Source: Membranipora membranacea (lineage: Eukaryota; Bryozoa; Gymnolaemata; Cheilostomatida; Membraniporidae). Taken from it: a stretch of DNA of 64,000 nt. Shown piece after piece: positions 1 to 11,763 of the stretch. A program made the position numbers and the translations under genes. The notes beneath the pieces were generated by a model. The model searched no databases. It was not told the origin of the DNA and saw only the letters and a program-made list of their open reading frames with translations. Positions within the stretch are counted from its first letter, which is position 1. Each line of letters opens with the position of its first letter. The stretch covers positions 992,001 to 1,056,000 of the forward strand of contig OU612073.1 in NCBI GenBank assembly GCA_914767715.1. The letters are read 5' to 3'.

Positions 1-1961
1 ATTGCGAAATCCATGACCCAACTCAATCTGGTTGTGCATGGCTAGTGCCTGTATCATATAACTTATCATTGAGAATAAACGTATAGGGCATCGAAGTTTA
101 GATTTTTGATGCGTATATAGCCATTTTTTCGGAAAATTTTCCATGTGACACCATTCGGATCACTTGCAGGTATTTTCACTTGCAGCCAGTGGAAAATATT
201 TCTATGTTTTGCCTAAATCTTAATCGCAAACACATCATTGTGATGAAATAGAAATTACCGGGCTAGCTCAATTTTTTTCACTGCCACTTGCCAGCCAAAT
301 AAGCTGTGTCCTGTCTCTCTTACTAACACGTACAAGAAGCCTGTGTAAAAGTGATGGGAGGAGTAAAACTTTGCAGCTTGCCTCATTTGCTGTCACAGCT
401 AAATAAATTCCTGATTCAGATTAGCTCTTCAAATATCATTACTTTATTGAGTGTATTATATTAAGTTTTTTGTTTGGTACATCTAAGTAGATCAATTCAG
501 ATATGTGCTAAAATCACTGCAAGTTAAATGTGATGAAGCCCCCAATACTCATCAGCTCACTTTCTGACTGACTGCAAGACTTTTATTTCCATAGCATTGA
601 TCCATTTCTGATGGAGACTCAAAGGTGTTAGAAATTCTAACTCTGGTCGTCTCAAAAGATTTAAAAATTGACAAAGTTGTTCCTACTTTACTGTCCCTCA
701 AAAGCTTATATGAAACATGTTTTATCCGCTATGCAAATGCACACCTATATACGTCAAATTCAAATATTCCAAATATTACTGAACTATCATGAAGTGTATA
801 AAAATGTTGTATATGATGTTGAAGTTACAATCATATCTACTTGACATTTACAAATAAATATCAGAGAAAATTGCATATCAACCCAATGGTGTGCGGCAGT
901 AAGCATAGGCTACACATACATCTGCCGAAGCGCAAGTCTAGAACAGGCTGCCACTCTAGTAGGCTCAAAGACATACCACTAGTTTTCACAAACTACCATG
1001 TAACAAAAAACAGCGGTCTAGAAAATCTTTGTCATCTTTGTCACAATTTGTTTTTGCCAATCTCTAAAGAAAGTGGGGGAGAAGTATAAGTCACTGAGCA
1101 TACCCAACCTCAGATCATTCCAGTGTGACTTTTTACAACACCTGTAAGAAACCATAATTTTTGTAAAAAATTTAACGGAAAGCAGGTAATGGTAAAATTC
1201 TCAAGAGTAATATAGATATTTTTGTGTATGTTGTTGGCAATTTTCTGTTTGTCATTCAGTCAATAAGGGAGGTCGATCACTGCTTGATTGCGTAGTCGAC
1301 ATAAAACCTGTCATTTGTTGTTTATCGGAATGGGAAATCCCTGGAAGAAAATTTATGCGCAGGGCACTTAGGTTTCCCAGTAGGTGGCCGAAAGAGAGGC
1401 CCTGTGGTGACAATAATTTGATTTCAGGTTTTTTGAGGGAGAAAACAGTTAAGAGCAGGCACTGCTCTTTTGAGAATAGGCTTTACTCAAAGCAAAGGTT
1501 TCTGGGGCTGAGCTATTTTTCTTATACAAGAGTGAGGACTATGTATGACCTGATAACATATTAAGTCCTTTCACAAATTAGTAATCAGGTATTTGTAGGT
1601 AGTTGAGTTGTTTGTATTTTGATTATAATGTGGTCTTGTTCGTTGCATGAATTGACCCATGAAACATTCGAAAATAGAGAACCGCACATATATAAAAACA
1701 TCAACACATATATAAAAACATCAACACATATATAAAAACATCAACACATATATAAAAACATCAACACATATATAAAAACATCAACACATATATAAAAACA
1801 TCAACACATATATAAAAACATAATATGACATGTGATAATGCAGAGCGATATTACATAGCAAAGAGCAAATGTGTTTGTTTTTCATAAACCACCTTACCAG
1901 CTGAGGGAAAACCATAGAATATAACTCAGTCCGTATGCCATCTCAGCTAATCGATGAATCA
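1..1961. other. Intergenic region downstream of the receptor kinase
   Basis: I see no exon-like reading frame with family resemblance or good splice sites here. The short open frames around 841-1089 and 1355-1564 are low-complexity and match nothing I know. The region holds a 20-bp minisatellite at 1685-1821 and the 3' flank of the minus-strand receptor kinase, whose stop codon is at 1962-1964. I found no convincing poly(A) signal close to that stop. Confidence 0.6.
1685..1821. repeat. 20-bp minisatellite, seven copies
   Basis: Seven near-identical head-to-tail copies of a 20-bp A/T-rich unit (cacatatataaaaacatcaa), the last truncated. There are no spacers, so this is a tandem repeat and not a CRISPR-like array. 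It lies about 140 bp beyond the stop codon of the receptor kinase and could fall inside its 3' UTR. Confidence 0.95.
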
Positions 1962-4900
1962 TCAATTTGAAGGGGTCAGTATGTTTTGGTAGTCATGTAA
2001 GGTTTCTGATGTTTGACTGTTATCTTCATCCAGAAGAGATGATAAATAGTTGAGTATCTCAGTAAAGGTTGGACGCGCTTCAGGATCTTCAAACCAACAT
2101 GATGCCATGAATTCATATCTGTAAAATATGTGTTAGAATTGAAAGACTAAATACATGATGGCAACGACTTACTTCATAAATTGATTCAAAACTATTTCTT
2201 TGGACCTTTGAATGCCAATATTACTTGATGTTGTACATAATTTGGAAATTTGATCAAAAATGACTGAGACATATGAGATATGTGTAAAAATAGAAGGTGG
2301 GAAGGTGGCAAAATACAACATCGTAATGCAGATCCACAGAGGTCAGCAAATATTGACCTTATGTACAATATGGGAAAGCTGCTGAGCTATGGTAGGTTAA
2401 CAGCTCAACAAAAATTTGATTTGATGACATTGCGTAGCTTTGTCCAAAAAAAGAAGCGGCAATGAATTCAGATACTGCCAATAAACAATAGGATAACCAA
2501 AGTAGAAGGCTCGGAAGTATTGCACAACTTCCTCACTCTTCCGGGTAAATCTCAGTGACAGCAGAATCAAAATTAGCATAGTTTTAGCGAAACATTTACT
2601 TCACTTACATATTATCATCAGGAAAGTACTTTGGCCTCGGTAGGCGATATCCGCTCTGTAAATAATCTCTCATTTCCCAAGGATCCACATCAGAATAAGG
2701 CTGACTACCACGAGTAAATAACTCCCATACCAGCACCCCATATGACCACTTAAATAAATAATAAACAAAATGAGTTGTTGCAGGTTAATAAAGATCCTAC
2801 TGTCACACATAAACACACACCAGGGTGTTATAGGGTGTAATAGGTTAGGTATTCGATGCGGTTATGACATATTGTGCTCTGTCTTTAGGGAATTTAGATT
2901 ATGTTTTCAATCATTCACCATTTTATTCATATTTTTTAGGTGAAGAATAGAATGGTGAATTTTTAAGTGCATCCTTCAGGTTTATCTGTTCCAATCAAGA
3001 TTACTCTTCAGACTCATGTAGCGCATGGTTGTTTCAATGTTCATAACCGAAGGAGGTTACATTAGAGGTATAGCGTGATTTCTTACCACATCTGATTTAG
3101 AGGTGAACTCTCCATTATTCTTTAGACTTTCCAAGGCCATCCATTTAATTGGCAGCGGAGTGGTTGAGTTTTCATTGAGATGATAATACTCTTTCATATA
3201 CACATCTTTAGACAGTCCAAAGTCTGCTATTTTAACAAGGAATTCGCCATCCACACTAAAAACAAATTATTAAAGGATTATACATAAGCTCAAAACTCTG
3301 TGTAGAGAAATGGTTCGAGCTGCCACAGCATTGAATTCTAGTCAATAAATACATGCACAATCCTTTTATCCACTCACTATTATATAAAGCGGATACACAA
3401 TTTTATCTGTGGGAAATGATCGAATAATAAACTTCCGATCAAAAACAATACATACAGGCAATTTCTAGCAGCCAAATCCCGGTGAGCAAACTTGTTAGAA
3501 GATAGATACTCCATTCCGCCAGCTATCTGTTTGGCAAACATCATCATATTTCTTATAGTGAATTGCTGCGAAAGAAACAGTTGATCGAAGAACATATTTT
3601 GATGTGAGGTTATCCGAGTGTGAAAGTATGTGTATCTTACAACATTCTATATCTCCTACAACAGGTGTACCCAAAACGCTGCCAATGAACCAAATATGGG
3701 GCGCTAGCAAATTTCAAGTGGCCAAATTGTTCTTGTGATAATTCACTTGTGGCATGAATGTCCTTCTGATAAATCATGCACATTTTGCAGCCGTGTATGA
3801 ATCATGGTCTATATTCCGAAAAAATTTTACATGAATTTGCTGACTTGCAAATAAATGGCTCACTGTAGGAAAAGTTTTGACACCCCTGTCCTACAGGGAT
3901 CCACAATGTAGTTTTTCTTTTAATTTTTGTTTGGGTATTCTGTAAAACATTCTCAGCGAATGAACATTATCCAAAAAATAAAGTTCTTATATATTTATAA
4001 AAAGGTTCTCGACAATCTTGCTGATGACAAATCTTCACCTTTCTCATCTTCTGGCCTTCAGAGCCTCTGTTTATCTTTGTGCACGTGATAGGAGATTTTA
4101 TAAGACTTACCTTGTCTGCCTTTCTCAGCAATGATTTGAGATCACCGTTTCTCATGTATGGCATGATGATGTGTGGAGGGTCACCAGTGGGAAAGGACAC
4201 ACCTAGTGTTTGAAGGATGTTCGGATGACTGTATCCTTGTAGTATCAGGGCTTCATTTAGGAAGTTCTCTACCATCTTAAGGTTTACCTGAGATACTGAA
4301 ATCAGAAGGCATTGGAGTGTTTAACACATATGTCAAAGTCCATCCAAACAGCGATGGCGACCTCAGAGGAACAAATTTCATAAAGCCCAAAAATACCTGA
4401 AAGTCTGAAATCCTATAGCAGGTTTAACTAGTTTAAACAACTTTTACTTTGTGACAGTGGACAGCTATAAACCTTTTTATTTTTGTTGCAACTGCAACTG
4501 AAATCCAGGAAAAAAACCTAGTGCTTCTCAGCCTATTGGCTAATATCAAAGTGTCATTACCAATAGCTGATTAGTGCCAGTTTTGGCAGCTTGCTGCACA
4601 CCAAGCTCAGGAGGTCTTTTATGGCCTCACACATCTAGGATGCATTCCAGTTTTCTAGGATGTATCACATTCCCAGTATGAGGATTTATGGCACCTTGCC
4701 TTCCTCTTTAGGGGCAGCCCAATCTTCTGTTTCTTACTAAACAGCAAAAGGCCTATCCAAACCATGAATCGATGAGCCCATTAAATACTATGGCAGAAAT
4801 TTACACTCGGTTTGTTGACAATGAACACAACCAGAATGAATACCTTTCAGTGTCTTCACAGCAACCACTGTCCATAAACCCTCTTGACGAAGCTGGCCCA

Positions 4901-5056
4901 GGTGGATTTTACCGAAGTTTCCCTCACCTATCGAGTCAGAATTTGTTATTTTCAGCTCTTCAGGATTTACAAGCAGGGATTCTAACTTCAGTTTAATATC
5001 CTCATTGATCATTGTTGAGTAACAAAAGATTTCTTGCTTTGCTTCTGAATTGGGAT
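1962..5056 (-). other. Receptor kinase: juxtamembrane, tyrosine kinase domain and tail
   Basis: Six exons. Recognisable motifs: IGEGNFG (831-837), AVKTLK (Lys 856), FLNEA helix-C Glu 874, PYMRNGDL hinge, HRDLAARNC (Asp 951), DFG (969-971), [10 protein letters not shown] activation loop (Tyr 981 and 982), [30 protein letters not shown] has nearly the same hinge, a [16 protein letters not shown]-like loop, a KEYY pair and an MTRGxPPYPDV segment, so I place this kinase in or next to the MET/RON group. The tail is only about 25 residues and contains one tyrosine, in DYQNI. That is a YxN motif of the type bound by GRB2-class SH2 domains. Confidence 0.9.
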
Positions 5057-8000
5057 CTTAATAAGAAAAAGAAAAGCGGTGCAGCATTGTGCTATGACAA
5101 GGAAAGAGTAGTGATAAAAACATATGCCAAATTGATATTCTTTCCCTCTTCATGTTAAGTAATTTTGTTAATACCCTAGGTTGAGTATAATATTAGTGAT
5201 TATTGTCCATAAATTTCCTTTCCCAAGAATTAAACCTGTATAAGGTAAAGGCTTGTAACAGATAAAAAAAACATATGAGTAGTTGAAATCAAGTTTCTAT
5301 ATTGCAAGGTGATTAAATGAAACAGGAATGATAAATCATGAATTATCATTTTATCATTAATCTGCCCAAAAGCGTTCTGGCTGCTTCTTGAGTGGGTCAA
5401 GCTGGAACATTAAGTTAAACTAAATTTATCAGTGTGCTTTATTGATTACACAGTGACTGCATGGTTCCTATTTAAAGCTAGCTTGCACCCACATAACTCA
5501 TTGAATCCTTCCAACCACTGGGTGAATTATACATACCTTTGTTGTCCCGGCTCACTAGATAGTTGATCAGCAGAGTAACAGCAATTACCAGAACAGATAA
5601 TCCCACTACTATTCCTATAATTTGGCTCGTTCCTACTGATTGGTCAGTTTCTAACCCGTCCTTGAAGGTCATCCTTATACGACTCTCCTTGAAGTTCCCA
5701 ATGTTTACCTGTATTAAAATCAATATTTATCGGTAAGAAAACGTGATTCAATTACCATCATATTTGCAGAAAAATGCATAGATTTGTGTTGGCAATAATA
5801 TGTACGAAAATATCTAATTGCTACAACAACAAAATTTTGACATAAGTTTCACAAAAGATTGTTGGAGGTTGGAAGTTCTAAGTGTTTGAGTTTATACCAG
5901 ATATGCAATAGCTGTTCAAAGGCTACATTTGTTTTTGTGTTGGGACTAGATTGTAGGTTTACTCTTCTCATCAATTTGAAATTTTGCCTTATATCCCAAC
6001 CCCTATATTTTCCTTGAGATAAATTTATTTAGATCAAGTAATAATACCTTACAAATACAAGGAAGAATAAATATTTATTTGTGTGTGACATTTTTGATTG
6101 ATTAACAGTGAGATTTCCTTTTGCTGTTGTATCAGTATACTTGAGGATATAAGGAAATTATTTTGGCATTGCACAAGGCTAGTTACTAACAATATTGTGG
6201 CTCTAATTTCATTGGTTGTTTGTCTGTGATACAAAATCAGCCACCGAAGAGCACTAAACACACTGGCTGGGTAATATCTCTGAATTTGAATTACACACAA
6301 CGGCAACGGCTGGCAAGGGTGCATAGAACAAGAAAAGATACCCAAACCAGTACCAGTAACATCAATCCAATCTAGTCTCACCTTTTGAAAGATTTGGATA
6401 CTTACCTCTGCCTACACCGCATAGACATAGAATGGGATAACCTTGCCAGTGAGATGTTTAATACAAAATTGTGACTCATTTAGGCCAAAAACATCATAGC
6501 TATCGAGGCAACCTCTTACGATTACCATAGGAGCCTCTTATTTTCCTATTTCAAAATAATACGGGGCTTATTCAGGGCGACTTTTCACATGACATGACAT
6601 GCTGAGTCTCACCTCAACATAGTATGAGATATTCTCTTGGAGCCTCTCCACAGAGTCAGGCTGGCACAGTATAGTATTGTTCTCCACTACAATGAGCTCA
6701 CAATCTATCCGCACATCATCATCTCCAATTATCTCAATTTTATACTGAGCATTGAGTGCATGACCAAGGTCAAGGTCTGTACCAGGTATTGCAAGGTTAA
6801 AGCCTCTGTGAAGATCAATCTTAGTCTGAAACGAGTTTGTCAATGACAGATTTCAGGTATTAGGCCGTTCATGAATTCACTAAAAGGTCACCCCATATAT
6901 TAGTAGGAGTATGTACACAAACCTGATAATCGCTACTGCTCACATCCCCTTTATTGGAAGACATATAAAGAGTAAAAAATTCTGGGTGCAGAAGTAGCAG
7001 TGATTAAATCGGCTGACTAAGGGTCACCTCAGCATTTAATTTGGTTCCAATTCTGTAAGACTAATTAATTGTTTCCCTTACATTTGGTGCGAAATATGGA
7101 TCTGGATAAACAACGAGATCTCCTTCCTCTCCATTAAACACATCTACACCCTCACAAAGCAGTGTCATATTTACAGCGGTTATCTCTGATATTTCAAGCT
7201 CTGTAAAATAATTATTTAAGTATCCCAGATAACAACCTTATCAATTGTGGAGACTGAGGTAAGGCAATATTTTTGATTGTGTTGTGTTAGATCTGATCAA
7301 CACTTATAAATTCACAATCTTGAACGTTCTCAGTAGTGGTTGAGTGTGATGACCATGGCTGTTGGCTTAATTAATCAAAAGGTGTCCAGATTAAATACAT
7401 TTTTGCTTCCAAATTTAGAGCTCATTCTCAGTATTATTTCCCTAAAATTTGTACCTTGCACAGAATTCAGCTTACATCTAACTTCTTGCCCATTCCCTCG
7501 CTCACATTTCTACAAAATTAATTTACAAACATCGCTTAGAGATTACCAGGTTGTTCACCTCCACAATGTATACCACCATCAGTGATTGGAGAACTACAAG
7601 ACGGTGAAGACTTTCAAGGACTTAAAATAAACGTATTTGTGACTGGTAACTATATTATCAGCTCTTAAATCAATGAATTAGATAATATGCATAACTTCAG
7701 TAGCCATCTCATGTAATATTTCATTTTCCAGCAGATCAATCGCAAAATCCTAATATACAGCACGCAACTGGTACAGAAAAAAGAACTCCAAACCGAACAA
7801 CATAAAAAAGTGGCTTTGATTGTCACTTTTTCGGTTACAAATGCATGAAGCGCCCCATACTTTTTCCCCATAATCTGTTTCATTATAAGAAAGAAATAAC
7901 GATTTTATCTTTGTAGCAGGATTTAATTTGATATGATGTGTCAAACGTAACACTCACATGCACTACTCCACTGGTGTTGAGGTCAAAGGTCACTGAAGGC

Positions 8001-11000
8001 TGAATATTGGTGATCTTGAAAGCTGCATACAAGCCGCCACTATGAAAACCAGAACCAAAGAGTGGATCGGTCAGGATTAAGTTTGGTTGAAAATCAGCTC
8101 AGAAATAAAGCTACCATTTTCGTAACTTACATAAGGGCGATAGTTGTATTTAGATGTTTATGAGGTGCTATAATTATGAACCGGTGTTAATAAAACAAAC
8201 CAATAAACTTGACTGTTTATTTTTACCTTATAATGGTGTGATTTGAGAGCACAGCAGCTATGGAAGGGTTTCTCAGATAATTATAGCTGAATGTCTGATT
8301 GGTTGTGTCCGAAACCTGAAATACAACATCAGCTTCCCCTACATTCTCCCCCTCAGGCATTTTAAACCTAAGCTCATTCTTCTCTCTGCAATAGAAAAAT
8401 GATGGTGGTTACTCCGCCAAAGATCACCTCAAGGTTGTGCAATTCAGCCAACATGTACGAATAAGTGAATATGTTGTGTATATACTGCTGAGTGAGTTAC
8501 AAGACGAGTACATCGATTCAAGATCATTTTATTTTTTTAAAGATAATTAACTTTTACCCAAAGTTTTGATTGAATTGATTGTAACTCTTCTGTCATTTTA
8601 TGTGGCAGATGATAAGAGGATTTGTCTGATGCCCAGAAAAAACCAGCCCACAGCTAAGAGTGAATTTCCCTGTGTAATAGTTAAGAAGCGTTTGTTTCTG
8701 ATTAACACAAAGAATAATCATCATTTATCCAATACCATGCAGTCTCAAATTATTTCCTTACTTCTTGGCGATCGAAGATTTAAGATCAGCTCCATTGATT
8801 TGTATGCTCCAGCCAACATCTGGTATCAAACCGGACACAGTAACAGCTGTCCCTCCGGCCAGCTGACCGGATGAGGGAGATAACAACCACTTATCTACCT
8901 CTGACAGCTATAAAAGGGTGTTACTAAATATATTCATGAGTAGGCAATTCTTCCAAAATGATAACTTTAATAAAACAATAACAATTATAGCATCCTCGAA
9001 AAAACTCATCGTTATCATCAGTAACGATATCCGGTGCTAGAAATGAGCGAGAACTGGTGGGAACTGGGTTCCCACAAAAAAATATAGAGGGGGAACACTT
9101 AAAACGATTCTGTGCAAAATGACAGTGTGAAAATGTCTCTTTTTGACCAGATACCAATCATATTATCATACTATTACAGTTCTATGTTTCTGCAAAAAAA
9201 TTCCCTACGGGCTGCATCGCGTCCAGCAGGGCTGATATTGACCCAGAAAGTAGAGTGCCTACAAAGAAAGAAGTCCACTTAGATAATAATTGCTCACCTT
9301 AATACACTGTGGGATAGGTTTGGTCCAGGTATTATTCTCACCACAGGTCCGTTCCTGGGATCCATTTATAGCATATCCTTGAGGACAGCTGACAGTAATA
9401 GTCTCATGTATGGAGTATGATTCATCATTCGGTGAAAATATCTCATTCTCTGTTGGTGCCTGAAGAAAGCACTTTGGAACTGTGGAGAGGAATGTGAGAA
9501 CAGACAATGGTAATTAAAATTTTGTTAATCAGTTAGTTTTTAAATCAGGAAAGATAGACAGAGCCATACTAAGACAATTTATCATAAGGTGAATATAGGT
9601 TTTCACATATGCAGCAAATTTGTGCGCCAAAAATGGCAGCAATTGCTTGCCACATCTACAATCAGCCATATTGTCTTTGACCAAGATCAGACACAGAGAA
9701 GCAACAAGGCTCATGAAGGCAGTGAATGATATGCGTGTGAAGCACAATGGAGTGTTTCTCCTAACAGAAAACGCTCAGATATCAGTCTCATTAATTTCTG
9801 GTAATATAAGGAGCGGCCATGGTGCAATGAGTTAGGTATGGTTCATTCAATCCAGAGGTCCCATCTTCGAGACCTGGCGGATCACGGTGGTGCCAGGAAG
9901 AGCAAACGACCTCAAATGCTCCTGTGCCCCAATGGATCCAGCCGGTAGACCCGTTCTGATACCGGAAACAAAAAAAAAACCAGCAACATCAAGGTTTCTC
10001 ACACGATATAACCGGGTATCGAGACCATAAATGGACGTGAGATTTTTTATATAGTTACAAAAAATATAACTAACACTCACTCTTTGTAGGAAGCTGCCAT
10101 AGAAACGTCTCATTGCTACTGTGATAGTGCTCATGGTGATAGTTATGAGAGGCTATCAATATCATTTTGTTTCTAGTAACAGTTATTCCTGTGGGAGTAT
10201 TGAGCTTACAGACATCAAATGTTCCTGGTATCGTCTCATTTAGATGTATATCCCCTGTGAAAATTGAAACAGTTATGAATACTATCCAAATTTATCTATT
10301 CAAAGTTAGAAGGCAAGCTTCCATAAGCCAATCAGAGGATTTGCTGATAGTGACCTAAGTCATCAACCTATTAGTTTTTTTGAGACCAGAATTCTTTGAC
10401 CAATACAACATTATATTTCATTTTTCCATAGGGCTAAGTCAGGGTGTGTTTTAGTAATGTTAATTTGTCTTTTTAGTACATATGAAAACCTCAATAAAAA
10501 TATTATAATAATAAATAATAATTAAAACGACTTATTTAATCTTCCCAAAGCATCAAATATTAACCTACCATTACATGCAGAGTATAGTTGTTCATGTAAA
10601 AGGTCAATAATCACAAGAGCTTCGTTACTCTTCTTTGCCACGGTGACTAATATCTGATCACGCACTAACCAACTAAAGCTCTGCAGGGCATCAGTTTGTG
10701 CTGTATCGAATGGTCCAGGAACAAACATGATGTTACTATCGGCAGTCATAGAATCATCTATTGTTCCAAAGAGAAGTTTGATCTCCTTAGTGTGAAGATT
10801 GTATCTTGACATTCCCTTTGCGTGACCTATGTAGATGTTGTTTTCTTCTCTGTCAGCTATTATGTAGTAGGCCGCTGGGCATCTATGATAAAGCGCAGCA
10901 TTGAGAATTCTCGTCTTCTGGGAAGCGAAATCATTCTCAATTATAAGGTTCTGGGCGTTATCAACAACAAGTAGTTTGTTCCATTGTTCTAGCAGTGTTA

Positions 11001-11763
11001 TAGTACGGACTCCTGAAAACTGTGGATCTAAAGATTCTTTCATTACATTGTCATCACTAGGCTTCCACTGTGAGGGGAAAATCCCCCTTTCAAAGCTGTC
11101 ACAAACACCGACAAGTGTGCTAACCTGCTGGGTGGCAGAATCAAAGAGACGCACACAACCATTTTGAAAGTCAGCTATGACCATCTTGGTTTTATTGAAT
11201 TGAACAAAACCGTTGATCACCGAAAACAGTGCAGTAGCAGCAGGCCCATCCCGGTAACCTTTATTAACATCTTTCTGCGTTTCATTACCCAAAAGCAGAG
11301 AAATGGGTTCTCCTGGTACAAAGTTCATGATTGTTGTCCGTGAATTGATGTAGAATGTTCCTGGATTGTAACGATCCTCTTGAATTACATCTATAGGCCG
11401 ATTTCTGAACTCACCCCAATCCATATCGACTTCGGTTAAAGAGCCAAACTTAATGTCTAACCCGCAGTCCTCCTCACCACATATGTCCACATACTCCTCG
11501 TCAACCTCGTCACCAATCACGTCATCTGATCCAGATGGCAATACATTGTCGCTAAAAATAAAACAGTTCCAGTTAGAAATAGACTTTTCTCCAGGCAACA
11601 GAAAATCAATAAGTGATCTGAACCGCTGTGACTTCTTAGAATAAGTCCAACCTGTAAACACCTTCAAATAATTAACCAACCTTGTTATAAGTGTAAGAAC
11701 TAGCATGAGGAATTGTAAAGCCAACATTTCACGAGCTGACATCACTGGAATAAACATCAACAT
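1962..11763 (-). CDS. MET/RON-like receptor tyrosine kinase with NHL propeller, sushi and IPT domains
   Basis: Seventeen exons, 5' to 3' (given as low..high): 11681..11763, 10569..11551, 10081..10254, 9298..9479, 8762..8907, 8227..8385, 7958..8039, 7559..7610, 7082..7200, 6613..6825, 5537..5708, 4844..5056, 4111..4295, 3456..3565, 3087..3255, 2609..2748, 1962..2118. They sum to 3339 nt, or 1112 codons plus stop, with every junction in phase. Order: signal peptide (about residues 1-28), NHL-type propeller (about 29-413), sushi (about 414-474), three IPT/TIG domains (about 475-731), membrane helix (about 761-783), kinase (about 825-1090), short tail. The kinase is intact: glycine loop IGEGNFG, AVK lysine 856, [15 protein letters not shown] activation loop. 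Start: ATG at 11763, or in-frame ATG at 11742, which also precedes the hydrophobic stretch. The least certain joins are the GTTGGT donor after exon 1 and the 52-nt exon 7559..7610. It should be a surface receptor; the ligand is unknown. Confidence 0.9.
5537..5708 (-). other. Receptor kinase: transmembrane exon
   Basis: This exon encodes the end of the stalk and a single membrane helix of about 23 hydrophobic residues ([20 protein letters not shown]), followed by SRDNK as a positively charged cytoplasmic anchor. It joins in phase 1 to the juxtamembrane and kinase exon 4844..5056. Confidence 0.92.
6613..8907 (-). other. Receptor kinase: three IPT/TIG domains
   Basis: Six exons encode three immunoglobulin-like IPT domains. 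The first has the classic opening [18 protein letters not shown] and the later strand [11 protein letters not shown]. The second opens at [17 protein letters not shown] and closes at [12 protein letters not shown], matching the MET pattern in which one IPT ends in a DPxF segment and the next begins. The third continues with [19 protein letters not shown] and the paired Cys in [16 protein letters not shown]. These form the receptor stalk. In MET, IPT domains help to bind ligand; that role is not shown here. Confidence 0.85.
9298..9479 (-). other. Receptor kinase: sushi/CCP domain exon
   Basis: A single exon encodes one complement-control-type module of about 55 residues with four cysteines. 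The signature runs C, then VSCPQGY, then [10 protein letters not shown], then QC. It joins in phase to the end of the propeller and to the first IPT domain. Sushi modules are usually protein-binding spacers. Confidence 0.85.
10081..11763 (-). other. Receptor kinase: signal peptide and NHL-type beta-propeller exons
   Basis: Exon 1 encodes a hydrophobic leader (core [14 protein letters not shown]). A 983-nt exon (10569..11551) and exon 10081..10254 encode about 385 residues, first an acidic Cys-containing linker and then propeller-like repeats. The clearest repeat, about residues 126-178, reads [12 protein letters not shown], then [14 protein letters not shown], then VSTLVG. That is the NHL pattern of a DGPA-type loop, a VADxxNxxIR strand and a VSTLAG strand. 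MET and plexins carry a Sema propeller followed by a PSI module at this position. I see neither here. Confidence 0.75.

Noticed and set aside
841-1089. Plus-strand 82-residue frame in the left flank
   Set aside because: No start context, splice signals or recognisable domain; its composition looks like translated noncoding DNA.
1685-1821. CRISPR-like array
   Set aside because: The 20-bp units are contiguous, with no unique spacers, in a eukaryotic genome. It is a minisatellite.
9847-10134. Minus-strand 95-residue open frame beginning in a propeller exon
   Set aside because: It reads the exon at 10081..10254 in the wrong frame and runs into intron. The correct frame gives NHL-like sequence that joins in phase on both sides.
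10081-11763. Sema domain, as in MET or plexins
   Set aside because: No Sema signature or following PSI module was seen, whereas NHL-type repeat motifs are clear. Structure prediction could still change this.
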